Of a stretch of 64,000 nucleotides of DNA, positions 11,662-22,315 are shown piece by piece; the stretch's first letter is position 1, and every line of letters starts with the position of its first letter. The notes beneath the pieces are model-generated. The model ran no database searches. It had not been told where the DNA came from and worked only from the letters and a program-made list of their open reading frames with translations. The stretch is taken from the NCBI GenBank assembly GCA_030280995.1, contig JASXTE010000008.1, positions 20,945,693 through 21,009,692 on the forward strand, in the 5' to 3' direction. The stretch is from Hemileia vastatrix. Lineage: Eukaryota; Basidiomycota; Pucciniomycetes; Pucciniales; Zaghouaniaceae. The position numbers and the translations under genes were made by a program.

Positions 11662-13339
11662 ATGGATGATAATTTTGAAGGGATGTCTGTTGACCCAACC
11701 GATTCTGATTGTTTTCCGCCTCAACATACTAATACTGGAAATACTCCTCCACCACCCTCTGCTGATCCACCTCCAGATGCATCTCAATCTGTACCACCTA
11801 ATCCTAACCCACCACCTAATCCCAATCCAGGCCAAGAGTCTCATTCAGAACCGAGAAATTTTAATCCCAATCATCCTTCTGCTTCTGAAAGTGCTGATCA
11901 GCAAGCTGATCAGCTAGGAAGAGATTGGGCTAGTGAAGTATTGAGGGAATTTTTCGGAGACCAATCATCATCTGCTCAGCCTAACCAAGGAGCAAGCACA
12001 AGTGGAGCAGGTAAGTAAAATTTGTAGTGTATTCTTTTATTGAAAAATAACCAATTTAATTAACTTATTTGAATTGTTAGTGAATCCCTCAATCATTATG
12101 GGTATCAGTGATTACCACAGACTCAATTCAGCAGAGTCTCATGAGCGAGAACGGGGGTTAAGGGCTGTAAGAGGCTTAGTTAGAAGGAATGATGTTCCCA
12201 GGAGCTCGGACAGTCTAAATAGAAATATTTACCACTTTCTGAAGTATTGTCTTGGGGGACCAACACAAATATCAAAATATCCTGCGAGCCCAACACCTTT
12301 GGAGATTGAAAATTGGAAAGATTGGAGCCAATTCAAACTAAAAACCATTCAAACTGTCCTAACCCAAGTCCAATCTTCTAACCGTGCCAATTCTGCAGCT
12401 GATCGACAATTTCTGATAACCAATTCTATAGCCTTCTTGCGATCCAAAATTCGACTACCCGAATTTTTTCCAGCACCTGAGCCTCGAGGACTAAAAGGAG
12501 GAGCACCGATCCCACTTTCTGTCAAAAGAAACTTAGAGCGTGAATTGCAAGAAAAAGGTTTTCGGAAATTCACGTTTGATTGGACTTGCCGTGATTTTTC
12601 AGAATCAACTTGGAATCAAGTCATGGGAAGCATAGTATGCGACCACTGTACCAGATGGCTCACCACCTTGAATACAATCGATCAGTCAAAGCTTCAGTTC
12701 ACTCAATGTGTTATTGAGAAATGGGTAGTTAATAAGGGGAAGGAGATGATAAGGTTGTTTGGGCAAGAAGAGGAAAGGGTAGCAAGAGAAAAGATTGAAA
12801 AGAGGGCAAGGGCACAAGTAAAACGTTATCGGACCAAGGTAAGTTTTTAATTTTACTTTGCTTTTTGTTATTATGAAGCTGATTTAGTTGGAATTCAGAT
12901 TGCTAGTGCACGCTACAAGTTAGCAAGAGATCTCTGCAGTGATGTGCCAGGTTTTGTTGTGCTTTTTCATGATACTAGGTGCATCTCTGATATCGAGGAA
13001 GGCCCAGCACCAGCCCCAACTGCACCTATCCGAGCTATTCCTGGATGGCGAAATCCTGAACTCAATGATTTGTTTAAAAAAATGGATAAGATGACAAAGG
13101 ACTTAGCCCATACACCAGCTCAAAAAAAATCAACATTAAAAACATATTCACGGTCATCAGAAAGGACAGTTGCACAAAATGGTATATTCAATGTTCCCAA
13201 ATACCTCCCCAAGAATTGCTATTCAGCAACATTTTTGCAAGGATTATCTGTGAATGAACGTGAGTCACTTGGGGTTGGAGCTGATATTGATCTGGTAAAG
13301 ATTCGGGAATCAATTAATAGAGCATCAACATCATCATAA
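11662..13339 (+). CDS. Proline-rich N-terminus protein of unknown function, three exons
   Basis: Exons 11662-12010, 12081-12838 and 12899-13339 join in phase to 515 residues; both introns have GTAAGT donors and TAG/CAG acceptors. The N-terminal 116 residues are low complexity (Pro, Asn, Ser, Gln), including PPPSADPPPD and PPNPNPPPNPNPG, and acidic at the start. The middle is a more ordered, charged domain with YHRLNSAESHERERGLRAVRG and FTFDWTCRDFSESTWNQVM, ending in the basic helical KIEKRARAQVKRYR. The C-terminal exon starts IASARYKLARDLCSD and carries PKNCYSATFLQGLSVNERESLG. I recognise no enzyme signature. The basic helix followed by an acidic and proline-rich stretch would suit a DNA-associated protein, but that is inference. 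The intact frame across three exons argues that it is a real gene, possibly cargo of a mobile element given its neighbours. Confidence 0.6.
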
Positions 13340-13552
13340 CTTAGGTATAACGGTGATCTTCTGTGTAATATAGCTATCTTATATTGAATTTTATGTATTC
13401 TGTTTTTTTTCAAAGCAGCTTGGTAAATGTTATAAAGTGATATTGAGAGAGAGTAACATTTTATTTAAGAAAAACAAATAATGTATGAGATATAAAAATG
13501 TATTTTCAACAAATTGATGGTCCATACCTCTTTATGTCACATTTATGTATCC

Positions 13553-15070
13553 ATATTAATTTCAATCGAATTTAATGTTGACCAATACATAGTGAATACA
13601 CGCTATGCCACTTATACTTGCCAGGCATTGCTACCATTAAATATGCCAGTATCAAAAATTAATTTCGATCGAAATTAATGAGCATGATAATCATGAATTT
13701 CTGGAGTCAACTGCTTATTTTTATGCATGGTGCCTTGCCAACATTAATTTCGATCGAAATTACTTTTGATACTGGCATATTGCATGGTGTCTATTCCTGG
13801 AAAGTGTAAGTGGCATAGTGTGTATTCATTACGTATTGGTCAACATTAATTTCAATAGAATTTAATATTGACATTTTCATATTGAACCCAAACCAGCAAA
13901 CGACCCAAAAAATTCTTCATAAAACTGCTCATTAATTTCGATCGAAATTAGTGAGCACCATATACATATTGAATGGTAGTTATATCTGGTGTGTGTAAGT
14001 TGTAAAGCTTGTGTTCAATGTTTATTGGTCAACATTAATTTTGATTGAAATTAATATTAATGTGTAAATGATATTTACATGCTCAATATGCATTGTAATG
14101 TGTTTACTTAACAATAGAGTGCCCTACTTTTCATCTTACATAAAAATGCTTGGTAGCATGTCAAATTCAATTTTTATTAAAATTAATGTTGACATGTTAC
14201 CATGCATAACAGTAAGCAACTGACTGAATAAATTGATGATAATCATGAACCTTAATTTCGATCGAAATTAATGTTGCCAAGTGCAGATTGAAAAAAAGCT
14301 ATGCCACTTACACTAGCCAGGCATATTTACTATTTATTATGTATTGGTCAACATTAATTTTTATAGAAATTAATATGGATATGTAAATTTTATATTTACC
14401 CTCAACATGTATAGTAAATTTCAATACTTAAAAATACTTGCCGTCCTTTACATGTCATGCAAAAAAGCATTATATCATTTCAACATTAATTTTGATCAAA
14501 ATTAATGTTGGAATGCCATTATGCATTGAAACAACTAACTGACTGAAAAAGTTCATGATCAAAATGCTCATTAATTTTGATCAAAATTAATGTTGACCAA
14601 TAAACATTGAACACAAGCTTTACAACTTACACACACCAGATATAACTACCATTCAATATGTATATGGTGCTCACTAATTTCGATCGAAATTAATGAGCAG
14701 TTTTATGAAGAATTTTTTGGGTCGTTTGCTGGTTTGGGTTCAATATGAAAATGTCAATATTAAATTCTATTGAAATTAATGTTGACCAATACATAATGAA
14801 TACACACTATGCCACTTACACTTTCCAGGCATATATACATGCAATATGCCAGTATCAAAAGTAATTTCGATCGAAATTAATGTTGGCAAGGCACCATGCA
14901 TAAAAATAAGCAGTTGACTCCAGAAATTCATGATTATCATGCTCATTAATTTCGATCGAAATTAATTTTTGATACTGGCATATTTAATGGTAGCTATGCC
15001 TGGAAAGTGTAAGTGGCATAGCATGTATTCATTATGTATTAGTCAACATTAATTTCGATCGAAATTAATA
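13553..15070. repeat. 1.5-kb inverted repeat symmetric about position 14312
   Basis: The arm 13553-14056 is repeated in reverse complement at 14570-15070, including the spacers and not just the palindromes. For example GACCAATACATAGTGAATAC near 13580 pairs with GTATTCATTATGTATTAGTC near 15020. The perfect cores pair as 13663/14950, 13748/14865 and 13936/14678, all centred on 14312. The roughly 510-bp centre carries two diverged direct copies of another unit, each with its own palindrome variant. Confidence 0.8.
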
Positions 15071-15492
15071 TGGACATGGACTATGCATAAAATTCCTATA
15101 AGTATAGGTAAGCTAAGCAGTTAGATAAACTGGTTTGATCAAGTACACCATATAAAAATTGATGTTTTAATGCCTTGGTTAATTTCGATCAAAATTAATA
15201 TTAAGCCATGCATGTTGAATTTTATCTATGTCTGTGTAGTCCATGTGAAATGGCTTGTATTCAATATGCAGGGGTCTATATTAATTTCGATCGAAATTAT
15301 GAGGTTCATTGCCTCATAAATTTGATGGTTTCTGTCAGTGTTTCATGCATGGTGCCATCTGATACTTGTTGATTCCTATCAAAATTAATTTCAACACCAA
15401 TATATTGAATACAAACCATGGCACTTACAGTACTTGGTCATAGCTAAAATTCAATATGCTAGTCTCAAAATTAATTTCGATAGAAATTAATC
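13553..15492. repeat. Palindrome array, core TTTCGATCGAAA
   Basis: About twenty copies of a self-complementary word occur in 1.9 kb. The full form is TTAATTTCGATCGAAATTAA. Perfect 12-nt cores start at 13663, 13748, 13936, 14256, 14678, 14865, 14950, 15053 and 15285. Degenerate forms (TTTTGATCAAAA, TTTCAATCGAAT, TTTCGATAGAAA and similar) lie between them, for example near 13560, 13851, 14040, 14490, 14580, 14770, 15185 and 15481. The spacers also recur, with words such as TATGCCAGTATCAAAA and GTGTAAGTGGCATAG. It contains no ORF. The CG in each core stands out in such AT-rich DNA. Confidence 0.9.
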
Positions 15493-16094
15493 AGGATCCA
15501 TGAAGTTTATCAATAGTGTATGAGTTAAGTTTCAAGTCATATGTTTCATCATTTTCTTGCACCCATTTCTAGGTTATCTCAACAATTTTTTTCAAGTTTT
15601 ATTATATTAATCAAAACTGTGGTAAGTTGTGAAAAATTAGCTAATCCAAATCTCAAATTGAATATTAATATTTTAATAATTTTGAATGTTGCTTAAGGTA
15701 TTTCATTGGGTGATTCATAATAATATTTTATCAACTTAGTAGTCCTATAACTTTTGAAAAGTAACAATTTTGGTATAGTTAGGGACAACAATGCAATATC
15801 TTGTGCAGACTAAGATATATTGCAAAATAAAACTATTCAATTTTTTTTTTCCCTTAGTTGTATCCAAGTTTATCAAAGGTTTGGTCACGGTGCCCACACC
15901 CTAGCCTGACACTCCTCCTGTCACTTAAAAAACAAATTCTTATCTTAAATTCTAATGTTACCAATTTTATATTTATAATTCATTTCTTGTTTGATGAGGC
16001 ATATCAGTATATATGTGAATCTCGCATTGTCATCTGAAATTAAATTTAACAAATATTCATAAAGGATTATCCTTTTTTTTCATATAATATACTA
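15493..16094. other. Gene-free spacer left of the Harbinger element
   Basis: AT-rich sequence without convincing ORFs or repeats. Confidence 0.5.
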
Positions 16095-16469
16095 ATTAGG
16101 GGGTGTCAGTTCTGGCAAATCCGCACTTAAATTAAGTGCGGATTTCAAACCAAATCAGCACTTACAAATCAGCACTTAAATTTTGCAAAAAAGTCACTTA
16201 TTTCAAAAAAGGGTGTCAGTTATGACCTCAAATCAGCACTTTTTTCCCGTTTTTTTTCACAACCACATTTTGGCCACAAAACATCCCTTCATTTCTTACC
16301 CCATCCCTGTCACATGTGACACACTGACCTTCCTTGCTACCTACCCATCAATCCTCGGCACACACCCCTTCCTGACATTTTCAATATTTTGACCAGGCAT
16401 GTTTACATTCTTTTTTACTTATTTCTTCTACTTTTTAATCTTTTTTCTTGTTATGTGCCAGTTTCATAA

Positions 16470-16553
16470 TGCCTCCCAGACATTCCAAATCTCAAAAGGT
16501 AACTCAAAAATCTGCTTCGTCACAAAAGTCTCCTCGTAAAGCAAGGATTACAT
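16470..16553 (+). pseudogene. Possible 5' remnant of the Harbinger accessory ORF
   Basis: ATG at 16470 opens a 27-codon basic peptide (MPPRHSKSQK...) ending in TAG. A GTAACTC donor-like site follows the tenth codon. It sits where the second, DNA-binding ORF of a Harbinger element could start, transcribed away from the transposase. The sequence after it is a pyrimidine-rich repeat, so the gene may have been cut by that insertion. This is weakly supported. Confidence 0.25.
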
Positions 16554-16636
16554 AGAAAAAAAATCAGTGACTTTTTCTATTACTTACAACTGTTTTTACA
16601 GAATTGAAAACTATGTTTCAGCTAATATTTTATGGA

Positions 16637-16850
16637 AGTGAACTCTGTTCTTCGCCCGAAGAACAGAGTTCATCCTCCTATTTTCACACTCTGTTTGCAC
16701 CAATCTCCATCCCTTTCAATTCTATCAACACATGCTTGTCTTCCCTCCCCATGCCTTTCGCTATCCTCCCAGCCCCATTGTATGCCATCCTCTTTTGATC
16801 CCCATTTCACCCCTCTCAACCTCTCCCAGACCCTTTTCTTCATTTAAAAT
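16637..16850 (+). repeat. Pyrimidine-rich repeat with a hairpin at its start
   Basis: It opens with the perfect hairpin TGAACTCTGTTCTTC / GAAGAACAGAGTTCA (stem arms about 16638-16652 and 16657-16671) with a four-base loop, followed by a CT-rich tract. The same opening and tract occur inverted at 71-430. It lies inside the Harbinger element, so it may be a nested insertion. Confidence 0.5.
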
Positions 16851-17085
16851 GCCTCGGAACCCTTAATCTTCCCTTCCAACTCTTTCCCAACCTTTGAGTG
16901 ACTGAAAAAATATGCGTTTGCTGAAAATATGCGATTTCATGTTGAGTTGATGAAAGAAAACACAGAGAGAAAAAAAAATAAGACTTTAACAGCAAATTCA
17001 AAAACCAAAAAAATATGCAAAAAAATTTACCATTCTCAGTGAATAATACATGCAAATTGATAATTTGAAGAGAAAGAGAAAAAAA

Positions 17086-18345
17086 TTAAAATTGCGTTGA
17101 AAAATGTTGGAGTGTTATTGGAAGGATTTTCGCCCTTATACTAGTTGATTGAGAAATAGAAGTGTTGGATATAGTCGGAGGTGAATCAACTTGTTCATCT
17201 TCATACAGCTCTAACCATTGATCTTTGAGGTCAGCAAGTAGGTTATGAAGTATAGTGCAACACAGAATCCAGTTGATCACCGCCTCCATTTCAGATTTAT
17301 TTCTAAGAGGACTTCTTAATTCCCTTAAACTAGAAAAACGGCCTTTCAAGATTCCAATAGAATGTTCAATACGGACTCTTGACTTTGCCAAATGATTGTT
17401 GAATTTGGCATTTTGACTGTCTTCTGAAGCTGCTCCCCGAAAAGCAGGAAGTACATACTTTCCATTCTCATAAGCAGAATCTGCAAGAAGATACTGATTT
17501 TCATCAAAGAATTTTTCAGGTTCATTTGAAATATGCATTCTTTGGAAGACGTAGGAGTCATGACATGAGCCAGGATAGCCAGCAAAGAATGATATAAATT
17601 TTTTGTTTACGTCACATATAAGCTGAACGTTAATTGAATATCTATAAAGAAGATATATTTGTTTGTGTTAGTTTCAAGGAGGATGAAAGGAGTTAAAAAT
17701 AATCTACCTCTTTTTACGGTCAAAGTAATTGTTTCCACCTTGAGCAGGTTTCTGGCTCAAAGGAATAGTAGTACCATCAACAAAACCAATACATCCTGGA
17801 AAGCCCTCTGCTTGCATAACCTGAGATGATTCAAGTCGCTCTTCTTTTGTTGGCCAGGTGAGAAGTTGAGATTCCAAGGAGTTGATGGCAGTGATACATC
17901 GTTTGGTATAAGTGTTAACTGAACCATACCCTAAATCAAAGACATTTTCTAAACGTTTCAAAGCGGCTCCATTACCATTTGAACCCAAACAACATAGTGT
18001 GATGGCCAATTGAATTGAAGGATGTTGTTGTTCTTTTTGAGAATTATTGTGAAATATGGGATGATCCTGAATAAGCTCAAGCAATTTAAGGAAACATTCC
18101 TGAGAAGTCCTGAACAGCCATCTAAAACTGGGTGTAGATAGTTTAAGAAGTGTTTGGATGGTGTACTTGGGGGTATGAAGTACTTGAGGCTTTCTGGGAA
18201 GAAGGTAACGTTTCCTGGCCATTTTTGATAAAACGACAAAATCTTCTTCTAGATCAGAATCGGAATCAGAGTCCAAGAGCAGTTCAAGCGCCATGAAAGT
18301 CATTGCTTTATGTAATTTATCACGATTTGAAAGTGAGGAAGGCAT
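17086..18345 (-). CDS. PIF/Harbinger DDE transposase (DDE_Tnp_4 type), two exons
   Basis: Exon 1 is 18345-17708 and exon 2 is 17641-17086. A GTAGAT donor and a TTTATAG acceptor give an uninterrupted 397-residue protein. Catalytic residues are visible in the expected order: GFVDGTTIPL (D190), GYPGSCHDSYVF (D241), LLADSAYE (D267) and SRVRIEHSIGILKGRF (E305). The N-terminal part holds an acidic DSDSDSDLEED run and a helical region, CLGSNGNGAALKRLENVFDLGYGSV, typical of the helix-turn-helix portion of these proteins. Family members excise and reinsert the element by DDE chemistry. Every expected acidic residue is present and the reading frame has no lesion, so it may be functional. It could also act on the MITEs in this window that share its terminal pattern. 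Confidence 0.9.
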
Positions 18346-18656
18346 GACTCTTATATGATATGATATGAAGATGTAAATGATGTATGATGTTTTGGGTTAT
18401 GAAGTGTTATGCTGTGGAGTGCTGCGTATGAATGGGATGATGCTGACAAATCAGTGAAATGGGACTTGATGGTGAAATCAGCACTTTTGGTTGAGAAAGT
18501 GCGGATTTGAGTGAAATAAGTGACTTATTTCATTTTGAAATCCACCAGTATTGGGGCTAGTGTGTTTTGGAAATCCGCACTTATTTAAGTGCGGATTTGG
18601 TCAAATTTAAGTGCGGATTTGTAAGTGCGGATTTGCCAGAACTGACACCCCCTATT

Positions 18657-19084
18657 AAGTGTATCTCCATTGTTTAGGAGTAAATTCTAATTTAAAAAAT
18701 TTTGTATTTACCCGTGGCAATTTGAATATGGGATATAAATTTGTTATTATTTGTTTTTCACACTAAAAGTCCCCAAAGAATTACTAGTATTTTCTGTTAG
18801 CTACATCAAATTTCGCTTCAATATAAACAGATTGTGATTTAGCATGTTACTCAGTTTACCCCACTATGAATAATACATGTTAAAAAAAGCTCAAATAATA
18901 TAAAATCCCCCTCTTTATGTTTTCTGTTTCTTTCATCCTCACTTTAATTTTAATCTTATTCAATTTTTTATCCTATTAAAATATCAAATTCAATTTTCTA
19001 GAATAGAGTTTCTTATAATTATTCATCATATTACATCATAATTTTTTGATATCGAATACTTTTTTTTAATATTCATTAATCAAT
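18657..19084. other. AT-rich spacer upstream of the next gene
   Basis: No ORF of note. It probably includes the promoter of the multi-exon gene starting at 19085; no clear TATA box. Confidence 0.4.
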
Positions 19085-21516
19085 ATGTCTAGTATACAAA
19101 ATCCTACACCTCCACTTTGTATGTATATCATGTTCCTCTCTCTTAATTTATATATTTCACTTATGTTCTATATCTTTTTTTTTTCAAAAATTTGATTTTC
19201 CAGCACCCAAATGTGTTTCATCCCACTCTCTGATTGATACTCGCTTTGAAGCTTTTGAGCTTGCACCATGTCTGCCACATGGCATGGCACCTAACCCTCC
19301 TGTACTTAGCAATGAGAGGCAGGAAATAACGAGAGTTCAGTATCGCAATTTACTTGAATTGGCTAGAGATAAAACAGAAGAGCTTGTCAAGATCCTTAAC
19401 AATAATCCTTCTCCTTCATATTTATCTAACCCTTGTAATGAATTACTCCAATATGTGAAAAGCCTTGAAAAATACATGTTCATCACCTTTTTTGTCTCCT
19501 TTTAAATTAGTAGATAAGATTATTAATATTTTTTTTTCTTCATATATATTTGTAGCTTATGAGGAGGGTATGATTCCTCCTGATGAAGTCATTGTCATTA
19601 GGGATGATGATGAGACAGATGAACCATCAGCTTCAACTCATGCTTCAACTTCTAAGGAAAATCTTGAAACACCTGTTATCCGCTCCAAGAAAAAGAGATT
19701 ATCCCAAGGCTCCTCTTTTGTTCGACGTATTAAACCGGCTTCTGCTAATGAATTTTCTGATGTATCAAATAATAAATCTCAAAAAAAAAGCAAAGGTTTT
19801 GATAATGAGTATATTCTTGTTTCCTTTTTTTTTATTGTTATTCTTTTATCTTTAAAATTCAATCATATATCTCTTTTATTGCTTACATATTGTACTTTTT
19901 ATCTTTCTTTTGATATTTTGTACCAGAAACTCACCTGCTGTAGATTGTTCCATCCATAAACGCCCTCTCCCTGATGAAGATGATGAAAAGAGCAATGAAA
20001 ATAGCGATGATCAACTATCAGAATATGAAGCTATGCTTGTTCATCAAAAAAAGCAAAGTTTAAAATCTTCTTCAAGACATGTTGATATGTTTGATAAAGA
20101 TGATGATTCAAACAGCTCATCACCGAATTCCTTCATTTCTAAGAAGCAATACCCATCACCTCCTAAATTACCTACTTTGACCTCTTTGAAAGCTTCTCTA
20201 CCAATGAAATCAACTCCAATCAAGATATCGAAAAAACCTCTAACTTATTCACCCTCAGTTCTAAAAGAATCTGATTTGCAGGAGGAATTCTGTAAAATTC
20301 ATAATTTTTATAAAGGTAGAATCAGCACGGCAAAGGTCCTAAGGTCGTGGTTGGAAATTGTTACTCTCCTCGAATTACGCTCTTCTACTTATTCCCAAGA
20401 ACCCATGTCAAATATTCCAATGTTTACTTTTCATTGGGAAAAATCTTGTGGAGAAGATTGGCTTTCAAAACTTACTGAGTTATGTAAGTTACCATAATTT
20501 TTAGTCTTGACTTTTGTTCTTTTACTTATTTTTTTTTTCCTTTTGTAGCAAATATTTTTTTAGAGATTGATAGCTCACAGCTATGGGTACTCGATAATAT
20601 TGATTTCAAAAAAATGGAAGATTTATGTGATCCTGATGGTTTAAATACTGAAATTCTTTCCTCAACAAAGAAAACGGATCACCCTGAATCCAATCTTATC
20701 CGAATGCTCATGAGATTAATGATCCCAAGTGACCACTGCCGTTCTTCATGGGTATCTCTTATATCATCTTCACTTTATCTGACCGCACATGAATTCAGCC
20801 AGCTTCCATCACATCAAAACATTAACTCAGATTGTCCAATTGAACGTGGTCTTCAGCTTCTAGCTCACCTTTCAAATCTGAAGAGTCCGATTTCTGATGG
20901 CTTAGAAGTTGGTCCCACTGCACTTCAAACCCGTGATATATCAATGTCAACTCTTCTTCAAATCAGCAATATTATCATTGATATAATTATGTCAATTATC
21001 ATTCTTAAATCAAAATATTGTGCTGCAACAATATCAAGTGGCAAGACTAGTGAAGCTCAACAATCAAGTGAGAAAAACGAAAATACTGAACTGACTATAA
21101 GGAGAGAGAAACAAAAGGCTGCACTAAACAAAATAAATTCTGAATACTCCCACCACCGATATCAATCTTTCACATTCTATATAATTGATGGTGTCCGTGG
21201 TTTATTTCTGAGCTCTCAAGATCATAGATTGGCTTCAGCAGCTGATTGCTTGGAGGTAATATCAGAAGTTAAGTTTCTTAATTTACATGAAAAAAAAAAT
21301 CATTTGATGGAAGAAATAATTTGGAAAAATTTAAATAACTATATTTTAACATTAATAAAACCTTTTATAGGCAAGTGTGATCCATTTCCTTTAAAATTTG
21401 ATACCCCAAGTCCTCCGGGAATTGCTAGGGCTATTTCTGCAGATTTTCTTAATCACTGGAGCTCCATTCAGCCAGTATCACCTTTTTTTGCTAAACATAG
21501 CCTTTCAATAAATTAA
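19085..21516 (+). CDS. Charged/Ser-rich protein of unknown function, at least five exons
   Basis: Exon 1 is 19085-19118 (MSSIQNPTPP), joined by a GTATGT intron to exon 2 from 19204. Exon 3 runs from about 19557 to 19808, exon 4 is 19927-20483 (GTAAGT donor) and exon 5 is 20549-21516. The joins 1-2, 3-4 and 4-5 keep phase. The exact exit from exon 2 (19430-19500) is not resolved; a GTAATG donor near 19435 keeps phase but loses a conserved-looking LLQYVKSLEK stretch. Visible features are PCLPHGMAPNPP near the N-terminus, an amphipathic VQYRNLLELARDKTEELVKIL helix, acidic and Ser/Lys-rich middle segments suggesting a nuclear, disordered region, and a more ordered C-terminus with FTFYIIDGVRGLFLSS. 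No known domain or catalytic motif is recognised. It may be another cargo gene of the mobile island. Confidence 0.55.
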
Positions 21517-22315
21517 TATTCCAACATGTAAATAGATAAAGTTCTTTCTATATGATATATCTTGTATAATTCAAGTTATTTTCCTTCAAATACGTCAAAA
21601 ATGTGACCATCTTTGAAATTTATTAAGTAACCTTTGACATGATTTTCTAAACTAATTATTAAAAAAAATTATTGTAAGTCCAGCAATAACAAAGATTTTA
21701 AAATCTACTTATATGATTTCAAATACTTGTATTAAATTCTTAAATATTTTATTGTTTATATAAAAATATGATAACTGCTCTAGTTTTGTTACTTTACCTT
21801 TAATATTATATAATCTATTATTTATTACAAATATTTTCGTTGATTGTAACATTTTTAATCAGAAGTAGAACAATTTAAATAATTAAATGAGTACATTCTT
21901 AAAAAAATACAATTTAATCTATCATTGATTCAAAATTCTTTCTTCAACTCTTTATTATTACCTTTTTTATTAATAAGCCTGTTTGACCTAAAATACTATA
22001 CAGTTAATTTGGTAGCATTAAAAGCACATTTTTATGGCTAATATATTTCAAATTCTTTATTATAGTTTTTTTTATTTTAGAACCTTTGCTACCAATTTAA
22101 TAAAAATGACATTTAAAGATTTCACAACTTATATATTTCCTCAAAAGTAAATCAAATTTTCTTATAATATTATGAAAAAAAATTATTTTATTTCACAAAT
22201 AAAAGAAATAGATAATACTATAATTATCAAAACTGAAAATGTTACAGCTACTCCCAGTATTTATCATGTTTAAATTTGCATTAAGTTGTGTATATATAAT
22301 ATAAATTTTTAATAT
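21517..22315. other. Convergent intergenic AT-rich stretch
   Basis: It lies between the 3' ends of the plus-strand gene and the minus-strand dioxygenase gene. Very AT-rich and without ORFs; probably 3' UTRs and spacer. Confidence 0.5.

Larger units (their letters stand above)
16098..18653 (-). mobile_element. PIF/Harbinger DNA transposon, apparently complete
   Basis: A 2556-bp element with perfect 32-bp terminal inverted repeats beginning AGGGGGTGTCAG, flanked by ATT at 16095-16097 and 18654-18656. Both ends carry several subterminal copies of AAATCCGCACTT or its complement, likely transposase binding sites. At the left end some of these have become AAATCAGCACTT. It encodes one minus-strand, two-exon transposase. 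Harbinger elements usually have a second, DNA-binding ORF. Here only a short basic start (MPPRHSKSQK, from 16470) is visible, followed by a repeat tract. Perfect ends and an open transposase point to recent movement. Confidence 0.88.

Noticed and set aside
13553..15492. CRISPR-like array
   Set aside because: The spacers are themselves repeated and mirror-imaged, spacing is irregular, and the context is eukaryotic.
21240..21370. Extra intron in the gene at 19085-21516 (GAG|GTAATATC to TTTATAG|GC)
   Set aside because: The splice would break the downstream frame, while the unspliced frame stays open to the stop at 21516.
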